A DNA stretch of 32,835 nucleotides from assembly GCF_004348425.1 (NCBI RefSeq), contig NZ_SMKK01000092.1, positions 1-32,835 on the forward strand, read 5' to 3'. This document shows positions 24,239-31,288 of this stretch, piece after piece (the first letter of the stretch is position 1; each line of letters starts with the position of its first letter). The notes under the pieces are model-generated. The model saw only the letters and a list, made by a program, of their open reading frames with translations. It was not told the DNA's origin and ran no database searches. The position numbers and the translations under genes were made by a program. Source of the DNA: Actinomadura sp. 7K507 (lineage in GTDB: Bacteria; Actinomycetota; Actinomycetes; Streptosporangiales; Streptosporangiaceae).

Positions 24239-25361
24239 GGGAGGCTCCCTCGGTGTTCCCGGCGAGCGTGATCCCGGTGAGCCGGGCGAGCCGCTCGCGG
24301 TGCCAGTCCGGCGTGCCGAACATCAGCTCGCCGGTCTTGGCGCGCTTGTAGTAGAGGTGCGCGTCGTGCTCCCACGTGAAGCCGATGCCGCCGTGGATCT
24401 GGATGGTCGCGGCGGCGACCTCGGTGTAGGCGGGAGAGCAGCAGATCTGCGCGCAGGCCGCGGCCACGGCGAGATCGGCGCCGGTGTGCGGGGTCAGTGC
24501 GGCGGCGTAGGCGGCCGACCGGGCCGCCTCCACCGCGACCATCATGTCGGCGCAGCGGTGCTTGATCGCCTGGAAGCCGCCGATGGGCCGTTCGAACTGG
24601 TGACGCGTTCCGGCGTACTCGACGGCGGCGTCCAGGCACCACTGCGCTCCGCCGGCCTGCTCGGCGGCGAGCGCGATTCGCGCGTGGTCCACGGCGGTCT
24701 CAACGACGGACGGGTCGGACGACACCAGCCGCGCCGGAACGGACGCGAAGTCCAGCCGGGCCAGCCCGCGGGTCGGGTCGACCGTCTCGTGAGCGCGGCG
24801 GGTCAGGCCGGGGGCGTCCCCGCGTACCGCGAACAGCGCCGTCCCGGTGCCGGTCGCGGCGGTGACCAGGACCAGGTCGGCGATGGCCCCGTCCAGGACG
24901 AAGTACTTCGCGCCGTCGACGGCGTACCCGTCGCCGCTCTCCTTGGCCGTGCTCCGCGCGGCCCCGGTCTCCCAGTCCCCGTCGTCTTCCACCAGAGCGA
25001 GAGTCGCGATGACGGAGCCGTCGGCGATCCCCGGCAGGTACCTCGCCTTGATCTCCTCGTCGGCGCAGGCCAGCAGGGCCGGGGCGGCGAGGCCCGCGGT
25101 GGCGAGCAGCGGCCCGCCCGCGAGCGCTCTGCCCAGTTCCTCGAACACCACGCACATCTCGGCCGTGCCGGATCCAGAACCCCCGTACTCCTCGGGGATG
25201 GCCAGGCCCTGAACGCCGATCTCGGTGGCCATCCGCCGCCACAGCTCCGCGTCATGCGGTGCGCCGGAATCGATCAGGCGCCGCCGGTCGGCGTGCTCCG
25301 CCAGGAAGGCGCGCATGACCGCGCGCAGTTCCTCCTGCTCGGACGTGAATGCGATCTCCAC
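24228..25361 (-). CDS. Acyl-CoA dehydrogenase, beta-type partner subunit
   Basis: A 377-residue acyl-CoA dehydrogenase of the divergent kind that accompanies a canonical subunit. The N-terminal domain has IPEEYGGSGSGTAEMCVVFEELGRAL. The middle domain is short and poorly conserved, lacking the usual SEPxAGSD loop. The C-terminal domain has TRHQFERPIGGFQAIKHRCADM and IQIHGGIGFTWEHDAHLYYKRA. This resembles the first half of the fused enzyme at 19249, which supports the view that the window holds both a fused and a split version of the same two-module enzyme. Its last bases overlap the start of the partner gene, so the subunits are made together. It begins 12 bases after the crotonase stop in the long operon. 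Confidence 0.88.
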   Translation of the reverse strand: MEIAFTSEQEELRAVMRAFLAEHADRRRLIDSGAPHDAELWRRMATEIGVQGLAIPEEYGGSGSGTAEMCVVFEELGRALAGGPLLATAGLAAPALLACADEEIKARYLPGIADGSVIATLALVEDDGDWETGAARSTAKESGDGYAVDGAKYFVLDGAIADLVLVTAATGTGTALFAVRGDAPGLTRRAHETVDPTRGLARLDFASVPARLVSSDPSVVETAVDHARIALAAEQAGGAQWCLDAAVEYAGTRHQFERPIGGFQAIKHRCADMMVAVEAARSAAYAAALTPHTGADLAVAAACAQICCSPAYTEVAAATIQIHGGIGFTWEHDAHLYYKRAKTGELMFGTPDWHRERLARLTGITLAGNTEGASHGR

Positions 25362-25373
25362 GGGTCCGTCCTT

Positions 25374-26174
25374 TCAGCGTCCGGTGAAGGCGGGGGCGCG
25401 GCGCCCGAGGAACGCACGGATCCCCTCCTTGAAGTCCTCGCCGCGCAGACTGAGCTCCACCGTGCGCGCCTCGGCGGCCAGCGCCCGCGGCAGGTCGGCG
25501 CCGAGATGATCGGAGATCAAAGCCTTGGTGAGACCGTGCACCAGGGTCGGGCCCGCCGCGAGTTCGGCGGCGAGTTCCTCGCCGGCGCCCGCCAGCTCGC
25601 CCGCCGGCACCACGTCACCGATCAGGCCCCACTTCAGGGCTTGCGGCGCCGGGACGACCACTCCGCGGATGAGCATCTGCTTGGCCCGCGCCACCCCGAT
25701 GAGCCGGGGCAGCAGGAAGGTGGCTCCGCTGTCTGCGGTGAAGCCGCGCTTCGCGAACGGCTCGCTGAACGCGGCCGTGTCGGCGGCCACCACGAAATCG
25801 CAGGCCAGGGCCAGGTGCAGGCCGAGCCCTGTCGCCCGTCCCTGGACGGCGGCGACCACCGGGACCGGCAGCTCCCACAGGGTCCGGACGAGCCGGTGGG
25901 CCGTCGCCGACAGGTTCCGGATCATCGCGCCCAGCGGCGGGCGTTCCCCGCCCGGGGCGTTGGCGGCGACCAGGTCGGCTCCGCCGCAGAAGTTCCGGCC
26001 CTCGCCGCGCAGCAGCACGGCCCGGACGGCGCCGCCCGCGGCCGCGTCCTCCAGCGCGTGCAGCAGGACCCGCATGTCCCCGGCCCGCAGCGCGTTGGCC
26101 TTGTCCGGACGGGCGAGGGTCACGCGCAGCACGCCGCCCGTGACCTCGCACCGCACGCCGTCCCCGGACGTCAC
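25374..26174 (-). CDS. Enoyl-CoA hydratase/isomerase family, mid-operon
   Basis: A 266-residue crotonase-fold protein. LARPDKANALRAGDM (about 20-34), NFCGGADLVAANAPGG (61-76) and AAVQGRATGLGLHLALACDFVVAA (108-131) are the standard structural elements. The first hydratase Glu position reads GLHLA. In the second region FSEPFAKRGFTADSGATFLLPRLIG (136-160) the Asp of ADSG is placed as in isomerase-type members. Reading starts at GTG 26174, whose last two bases begin the stop of the upstream MaoC gene (GTGA), so the two are coupled. The frame is open further upstream, but that portion overlaps the MaoC coding sequence and is not real. It probably processes an unsaturated CoA ester made by the paired dehydrogenase. 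Confidence 0.87.
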   Translation of the reverse strand: MTSGDGVRCEVTGGVLRVTLARPDKANALRAGDMRVLLHALEDAAAGGAVRAVLLRGEGRNFCGGADLVAANAPGGERPPLGAMIRNLSATAHRLVRTLWELPVPVVAAVQGRATGLGLHLALACDFVVAADTAAFSEPFAKRGFTADSGATFLLPRLIGVARAKQMLIRGVVVPAPQALKWGLIGDVVPAGELAGAGEELAAELAAGPTLVHGLTKALISDHLGADLPRALAAEARTVELSLRGEDFKEGIRAFLGRRAPAFTGR

Positions 26175-27454
26175 CGCCGCCCCTCGTGCAGCAGCTCCCC
26201 GTGCCGGGCCATCATCTCGATCGCCTTGCGCTGCAGCTCGGCCGGGACCTCGGGGAGCAGCGCCGGCCCGTGCTCGCGGCTCGGCAGCGCGACGGTCGCG
26301 GTGCCCTTCATCGTGTCCTCGCCGCGCTGGTTGGTGGCCTTGAACGCGATGTCGACCAGGCACCGGCCGTCCTCGGCCACGGTCTTGCCGGTGACCTCCC
26401 CGGACAGGAACTGCGTGTCGCCCTGGTAGTTGAACTTGCGGATCTCGTCGTGCTGGGCCACCACCCACGCGTCATCGCCCGCCCAGTCGGTCAGGTAGTG
26501 GTGCGCCCAGCACTCGCGCAGGACGCCGTAGTCGTAGGCGCGCGGGTTGCCAATGGCCTGCGCCCAGGCGGAGTCCCAGTGGACGCGCTGCGCCACGTCC
26601 GGCACCCCGAACTCGTTCTTGATGTAGAAGGGGGCGATGCGCTGCCGGTTCTGGTGGGCGAGCCGCCCCGTCTTCAGCCCGTACGGGGTGAAGCCGTACC
26701 CGCCCGCGTGAAAGACGATCATGTCGGTGGTGGTCATCGGGCCCTTCACCATCGGCGGCAGCGCCTCACCGGCCTGCACGTCCTCGTAGTAGCGGGGCTC
26801 GCGCCCGCGCAGCCTTTCCGAGGCGTAGATCTCGTCGATCTTCGCGAGGTCCTCGTCGGTGTAGTCCGGCTCCTCGATGTTCTTGTACTTGCCGCGCTCG
26901 CGGGCCTTCCTACGCTCGGTGTAGATGACGAGGGTCCGGTAGACACCGACGACCTCGGCGTTCTGGTTCATCTTGACCTGGCGGTTCACCTTCACCACCG
27001 AGCGGCCGGCGAACTCCGACCGCTTGACCTCGATCGTCTCCAGGCCGCCGAAGCTGTAGAGGGTGTCGCCGGGGCGGATCGGCCGGTACCAGTCCCAGGT
27101 GCCGCCGGACACGAAGGCGTGGATGCCGCGGTAGCTGCCGCCCCGCTCCTGCTTGGACGGGCGCTCGCCGCGCAGCGGGGCGTTCAGGATCCCCGCCATG
27201 ATCGGCGGGGCGATCTGCCCGCCCCACCGGCTGCCCGCGCCGTACGCGGGATCGGTGAACAGCGGGTTGTCGTCGCCGTATCCGGTGGCGAAGTTGCGGA
27301 TCGCCTCCGGTGTGGCGGTGCTGAGGAACTCCTGCGAGCGGTTCGCCCAGTCGCGGCCGAGTATCGCGCGGTCCTTCTCGATGTCGGCGTCGTTCAGCTC
27401 GGCGGAGGTCGCCTGCTCGAACTCCTCATTGGTCTCATCGGTGGTCTCACTCAC
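26171..27454 (-). CDS. MaoC-like acyl dehydratase, two hotdog domains fused
   Basis: A 427-residue protein with two hotdog folds. The N-terminal one (about 35-185) is of the FAS1_DH/MaoC-N kind: IRNFATGYGDDNPLFTDPAYG, APPIMAGILNAPLRG, then GGTWDWYRPIRPGDTLYS. The C-terminal one (about 225-400) contains PPMVKGPMTTTDMIVFHAGGYGF, then RVHWDSAWAQAIGNPRAYDYG and HYLTDWAGDDAWV. The paired D/N and H residues (GYGDDNP; FHAGG) are in the positions used for enoyl-CoA hydration. This makes it the best candidate for the real enoyl-CoA hydratase of the operon, given the unusual crotonases. The GTG start overlaps the upstream ligase stop (GTGA at 27451-27454), and the stop overlaps the next crotonase start. 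Confidence 0.85.
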   Translation of the reverse strand: MSETTDETNEEFEQATSAELNDADIEKDRAILGRDWANRSQEFLSTATPEAIRNFATGYGDDNPLFTDPAYGAGSRWGGQIAPPIMAGILNAPLRGERPSKQERGGSYRGIHAFVSGGTWDWYRPIRPGDTLYSFGGLETIEVKRSEFAGRSVVKVNRQVKMNQNAEVVGVYRTLVIYTERRKARERGKYKNIEEPDYTDEDLAKIDEIYASERLRGREPRYYEDVQAGEALPPMVKGPMTTTDMIVFHAGGYGFTPYGLKTGRLAHQNRQRIAPFYIKNEFGVPDVAQRVHWDSAWAQAIGNPRAYDYGVLRECWAHHYLTDWAGDDAWVVAQHDEIRKFNYQGDTQFLSGEVTGKTVAEDGRCLVDIAFKATNQRGEDTMKGTATVALPSREHGPALLPEVPAELQRKAIEMMARHGELLHEGRR

Positions 27455-29391
27455 GAGGTGGTCCTTTCGGGGGCGGGGAACAGCGCCCGGACGGCCGGGC
27501 GGCTGACCTTCATGGACGGGGTGCGCGGCAGCTCGTCCACGATCCTGATCTCGGTCGGCAGGTGGTAGCGGGCCAGCCGCTCGGCCAGCCAGGCGTTCAG
27601 CTCGGCGGGTTCAGCCGGTGAGCGCAGCGTCACGGCGGCGACCGGCACCTCGCCGAGCCGCGGGTCGGGGAGCCCGACGGCGGAGGCGTCGGTGACGGCC
27701 GGGTGCGCCTTCAGCGCGTCCTCGATCACGCTCGGCACGATCTTGAAGCCGCCGCGGTTGATGGCGTCGTCGGCACGGCCGAGGATGTACAGGAAGCCGT
27801 CGGTGTCGAGGGAGGCCAGATCGGTGGTGCGCGTCCAGCGGTCGCCGCCCGCGGGAAGCTGCCCGCCGCGCGCCTCCAGGACGCCGGCCTCACCCGGCGG
27901 CATCGGCGTGCCGTCGTCGGGGTCGACGATCCGGAGTTCGATGCCGGGATGGGCCCGGCCGACGCTGCCCCGCTTGGCGTCCCCCCACTCGCGCCGCAGC
28001 CTCAGGTGCCATCCGGCGATGGCCCCGGCGAACTCGGTCGCGCCGTAGTTGGTGAGGACGGGCACGCCGTAGCGGGCCTCGAAGCGCCCGGCGTCGGCGG
28101 GGTCGAGCGGCGCGGCGCCGGACAGGACCGCGCGGACGCCGTCGAACACGTCCCGCGGCACGTCCGCGTCCATGACCATCCGCATCGCGGCCGGCGGCAG
28201 CCCGACGATCTTCGGGCGGTGGGCGCGGACGAGGGCCGTCCACTCCTCGATCTCGAACCGCTCCATCAGCGCGGTCGCCCGTCCCTCCAGGACGGCGGTC
28301 ACCGCGAAGTACAGGCCGGAGATGTGCACCAGCGACGTCCACAGGATCAGCGTCTCCTCACGGAGCCGCGTCTCGGCGTCCATGGCGGCCCCGGTGCCGG
28401 CGGCGTCGTAGGCGGCGGTGAGCCGGGTGTAGGTCAGCTCCGCCCGCTTGGGCTTGCCCGTGGTACCGCTGGTCAGCATCAGGACGGCGACGTCCGAGGG
28501 TTCCGCGGGACGGGGATCGGGTGTCCAGTCCACCTCGCGGCGGACCAGCGCGCGCTCCTCGCCGGTCTCGATGGCCACGGCGCCGGCGGCGCGTGCGGCG
28601 TCCGCCATCCCGTCTCTGGACCAGTCTTCCGGGTCGGCGATGACGGCCTGGGGCGCCAGTCCCCCGATGTCCTCGGCCAGCCCGACGTCCCCGTGGAAGG
28701 GGCTCAGGGTGACCACCTCCCGGCCGGTGGCCAGCACGGCGATCAGAGCCGACACCAGCGCGGGCCGGTTGCGCAGCACGATGCCGATCCGGCGTGCGCC
28801 CGTGCCGTCCAGCAGCAGTTCCAGGTCTTCGATGGCCTCCTGGTGAAAGGCCCAGGGGTAGGAGCGGTCGCCGAAGGTGAGCGCGGTCGCGGCGGGATCG
28901 ATCGCGACCATCCGGCGCAGCCGCCCTGACAGCGGCCTGGCCGCATCCGGCCCGACGTCGTTCATGGGGTCCTTTCCGTTCGGTGCGGGAAGCCGCCGGA
29001 GCAGCGCGGCCAGCGCGGTGTCGCGCGGGTTGGGCCCGACGTAGGGGCGGACGCCGAGCACCTCCCCCACGGGCGGCACCTCGTCGGGCTGGTCGTCCAC
29101 CAGGACGGCCGGGGCGTGCTCCGGCGGCAGGGCGGGCAGGACCCAGCGGCCCCGCCCGTCCCGCTCTGCCTTGACGTGGACGGCCGTGACCAGGTCGGCG
29201 ATGCCCGCGCCCTCGGCGCGGCGGCGCGCGTAGTCCGCGCCGCCCGCGCTCCACAGCAGGACGGGCACCCCTTGCTCCCGCAGGGCGCCGAGCAGTTCAC
29301 GGGCCAGCGGGCGCAGCGACGTTCCCGTCACCGAGTCCAGCAGGGTGCCGTCCACGTCGAACAGCCACGCCCTCGCGGTCACCGCCACCAC
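27451..29391 (-). CDS. HAD-like domain in frame with an AMP-dependent acyl-CoA ligase
   Basis: One uninterrupted frame of about 646 codons from GTG 29391. The first 140 residues form a HAD-type hydrolase: WLFDVDGTLLDSV (nucleophile motif near residues 12-16), VPVLLWSAGG and AVLVDDQPDE. They run without a stop into a complete ANL ligase that could also start alone at ATG 28965 (504 residues), preceded by GGAAAGGA. Ligase motifs: LMLTSGTTGKPKR, where the usual final G is R; TNYGATEFAG; RTTDLASLDTDGFLYILGRADD; and the C-terminal Lys in LPRTPSMKVSRP. Either a fusion protein, two products from one frame, or both are made. The HAD start lies 1-2 bases after the previous ligase stop. A phosphatase role and substrate are unknown. 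Confidence 0.8.
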   Translation of the reverse strand: MVAVTARAWLFDVDGTLLDSVTGTSLRPLARELLGALREQGVPVLLWSAGGADYARRRAEGAGIADLVTAVHVKAERDGRGRWVLPALPPEHAPAVLVDDQPDEVPPVGEVLGVRPYVGPNPRDTALAALLRRLPAPNGKDPMNDVGPDAARPLSGRLRRMVAIDPAATALTFGDRSYPWAFHQEAIEDLELLLDGTGARRIGIVLRNRPALVSALIAVLATGREVVTLSPFHGDVGLAEDIGGLAPQAVIADPEDWSRDGMADAARAAGAVAIETGEERALVRREVDWTPDPRPAEPSDVAVLMLTSGTTGKPKRAELTYTRLTAAYDAAGTGAAMDAETRLREETLILWTSLVHISGLYFAVTAVLEGRATALMERFEIEEWTALVRAHRPKIVGLPPAAMRMVMDADVPRDVFDGVRAVLSGAAPLDPADAGRFEARYGVPVLTNYGATEFAGAIAGWHLRLRREWGDAKRGSVGRAHPGIELRIVDPDDGTPMPPGEAGVLEARGGQLPAGGDRWTRTTDLASLDTDGFLYILGRADDAINRGGFKIVPSVIEDALKAHPAVTDASAVGLPDPRLGEVPVAAVTLRSPAEPAELNAWLAERLARYHLPTEIRIVDELPRTPSMKVSRPAVRALFPAPERTTS

Positions 29392-29392
29392 A

Positions 29393-30925
29393 TCACATCC
29401 ACGTAGATGACTTCGCAAACATAGTTTGCTTCGTCTGGGCCAGGCCGGTGACGATGTCGCGCTTGATGAGCTTTCCGGTGGGGGTGCGGGGCAGTTCGGG
29501 CCAGCAGGCGATGCGGTCGGGGGTCTTGGAGCCGCGCAGGCGTTCCCTGACGTAGGCGCGCACTTCCTCGGTATCGAGGGCGGCCCCGGCCGCGGGCACG
29601 ACGACCGCCTCGACGCGCTGCCCCCACTCCTCGTCGGGGACGCCCACCACGACGGCGTCGGCCACGTCCGGGTGGCGGAGCAGGACGTCCTCGATCTCGG
29701 CGGGGGCGATGTTCTCCGCGCCCCGGATGATCGTGTCGTCGATCCGGCCCTCGACGAACAGGTAACCGCCGGCGTCCAGGCGGCCCTGGTCGCGGGTGTC
29801 GAAGAAGCCTCGCTCGCCGACCGAGGATCCGTGGCCCGCGTACTCGCCCGACACCTGGTCGCCGCGCACCCAGATCCGGCCGCTGCGCCCGGGCGGCAGC
29901 GCCCGGCCCTCCTCGTCCCGGATCTCCAGTTCGATCGACGGCAGGGGACGTCCGGCCGATTCCAGCCTGGCCCGGATCTCCGGATCATCGGAGGTGAACG
30001 CGGCGCGGTGATCATCCGGGCCGAGGATGGCGATGGTCGAGCTGGTCTCGGTGAGGCCGTAGGCGTTGACGAAGCCGGTGTGCGGCCATTCGCTCAGCGC
30101 CAGCTCGATGACGCGGCGCGGCATCTTCGCGCCGCCGTAGGCCAGGGCGCGCAGGGTGGGCACCGACCGGTCCAGGCCGGGGGCGTCCATGATGCGGGCC
30201 AGCATCGTCGGGACGACCATCGCGTTCGTCACCCCCTCCGCACGCACCAGCTCCAGCCATTCGCCGGGCGTGAACGAGTGCAGCGCCAGGCACCGGCGCC
30301 CCGCGTACAGGTTCGTGAGCACGTTGGATACGGCGGCGATGTGGTACGGCGGGACGCTCATCAGGGCCGCCTCGTCCTCGCCCGCCGCCGCGAACTCCAC
30401 CGTCCCCAGCACGTACGAGACGAGGTTGTGGTGACGCAGGACGACGCCCTTGGGCTCCGAGGTGGTTCCGCTGGTGTAGATGAGGACGGCGGTGGCGTCA
30501 GGGTCGGCTTGCACGTCGCCCTCACCGGGCCGGTCCGCCGCTTCGGCGGCCTCCCGCAGGAAGGCGGCCGGGGTCCGCGCCGACAGGCCGGCGTTCAGAA
30601 GAGCCTCGTGCTGGCCCTCCTCCGCGATGCCGTACGCCTTGGGATGGTTGGCCAGCAACCGGCCGAGCTGTTGCTCGCCCAGCCTGTAGTTCACGGGAAC
30701 CAGCGGGACACCGGCGTAGGCGGCGGCGAACATCGCGACCGGGAAGGCGGGGCCGTTCACGGCGATGTAGAACACGGCCTCCGCGCCTGATTCACGGACC
30801 CGTCCGGCGGCGCCTGATGCCAGCGCTCGCAGCCGGGACGCGGTCAGACCTCCGTTCCGGAATCCGGCGACGATCCGGTCACCGAAACCGTCCGCCGCCA
30901 TGTCCAGCAGCATCGTCACGTTCAT
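29393..30925 (-). CDS. AMP-dependent acyl-CoA synthetase
   Basis: A 510-residue ANL ligase with complete motifs: LIYTSGTTSEPKGVVLRHHN (phosphate loop, with SEPKG in place of the commoner GKPKG); FVNAYGLTETSS; the hinge FFDTRDQGRLDAGGYLFVEGR; IIRGAENIAPAEIEDVL; and the catalytic Lys in LPRTPTGKLIKRDIV. It would make an acyl-CoA for the pathway. The 17 or so residues after KRDIV (ending FAKSSTWM) are atypical and encoded by AT-rich DNA holding two palindromes. The natural end of the family is probably at about that Val, and the tail is read through regulatory DNA. Start ATG 30925, 19 bases after the small-protein gene. The stop is almost joined to the HAD start. Confidence 0.9.
   Translation of the reverse strand: MNVTMLLDMAADGFGDRIVAGFRNGGLTASRLRALASGAAGRVRESGAEAVFYIAVNGPAFPVAMFAAAYAGVPLVPVNYRLGEQQLGRLLANHPKAYGIAEEGQHEALLNAGLSARTPAAFLREAAEAADRPGEGDVQADPDATAVLIYTSGTTSEPKGVVLRHHNLVSYVLGTVEFAAAGEDEAALMSVPPYHIAAVSNVLTNLYAGRRCLALHSFTPGEWLELVRAEGVTNAMVVPTMLARIMDAPGLDRSVPTLRALAYGGAKMPRRVIELALSEWPHTGFVNAYGLTETSSTIAILGPDDHRAAFTSDDPEIRARLESAGRPLPSIELEIRDEEGRALPPGRSGRIWVRGDQVSGEYAGHGSSVGERGFFDTRDQGRLDAGGYLFVEGRIDDTIIRGAENIAPAEIEDVLLRHPDVADAVVVGVPDEEWGQRVEAVVVPAAGAALDTEEVRAYVRERLRGSKTPDRIACWPELPRTPTGKLIKRDIVTGLAQTKQTMFAKSSTWM
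29395..29429. promoter_or_regulatory. Double palindrome at the end of the second ligase gene
   Basis: Two inverted repeats lie side by side: CATCCACGTAGATG (29395-29408, one mismatched pair) and GCAAAC-ATA-GTTTGC (29415-29429, perfect). They fall in the last codons of the ligase that ends at 29393, in an unusually AT-rich tail that does not look like ligase coding sequence, and just before the HAD-ligase start. An internal operator or promoter for the downstream part of the operon is the likely explanation. Confidence 0.45.
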
Positions 30926-30944
30926 CAGGCGCTCCAGTGGGCGG

Positions 30945-31253
30945 TCAGTCCGAGGCGGGCAGGGGCTTGGCGTCCTTGACCGGCAAGGCCGCGCCGTTGA
31001 CCTCGATGGTGCCCTCGCCGGGCTTGGTGCACAGCAGCTCGATCCCGAGGTCCTCGCCGGCGTAGCGCTTGCCGAGCAGGGCCCCGTCCCGCCTGGCCGG
31101 GTCCGCGGTCGCGGTCGGCGCCGCCGCCTGCTCGGCGTCGACCATCGGCGCGCCGCCGCAGCTCACCTCGACCTCGGCGGCGGGCGCGCGGACCACGATC
31201 ATCCTGGTGCCGTCGACGGTGCTGGCCAGCTGCTGGCCGGGACGCAGCTTCAT
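30945..31253 (-). CDS. Small conserved protein of unknown function
   Basis: A 102-residue soluble protein between two ligase genes. It starts MKLRPGQQLASTVDGTRMIV and includes a Cys-Gly-Gly segment (VEVSCGGAPMV, about 28-38), a variable Ala/Pro/Thr linker, then GKRYAGEDLGIELLCTKPGEG and an end in KDAKPLPASD. I recall similar short proteins beside acyl-CoA ligases in other actinobacteria. They may be small partner or carrier-like proteins; no function is established to my knowledge, and no phosphopantetheine motif is seen. The ATG at 31253 has GGAGAAGG upstream. The two Cys residues (about 32 and 83) are worth noting as possible metal or disulfide positions. Confidence 0.75.
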   Translation of the reverse strand: MKLRPGQQLASTVDGTRMIVVRAPAAEVEVSCGGAPMVDAEQAAAPTATADPARRDGALLGKRYAGEDLGIELLCTKPGEGTIEVNGAALPVKDAKPLPASD

Positions 31254-31277
31254 GATCCTTCTCCAAACAAAGATAAC

Positions 31278-31288
31278 TAGGTGACCTA
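31278..31288. promoter_or_regulatory. Short palindrome in the gap before the small-protein gene
   Basis: TAGGT-G-ACCTA, an 11-base odd palindrome, overlaps the stop codon of the first ligase, in an AT-rich gap of 32 bases. It may be an internal operator, or chance. It is too short for firm support. Confidence 0.25.

Noticed and set aside
21815..24271. Long plus-strand frame covering the GntR end and the crotonase and dehydrogenase genes
   Set aside because: It has no domain similarity and covers three well-supported genes in other frames.
25374..26468. Longer N terminus for the mid-operon crotonase
   Set aside because: It would overlap the MaoC coding sequence by about 300 bases. The GTG at 26174 overlapping the MaoC stop fits both the homology and the operon pattern.
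26186..27568. Plus-strand frame opposite the MaoC gene
   Set aside because: Low-complexity Val/Leu/Gly/Arg-rich shadow of a recognised dehydratase on the other strand.
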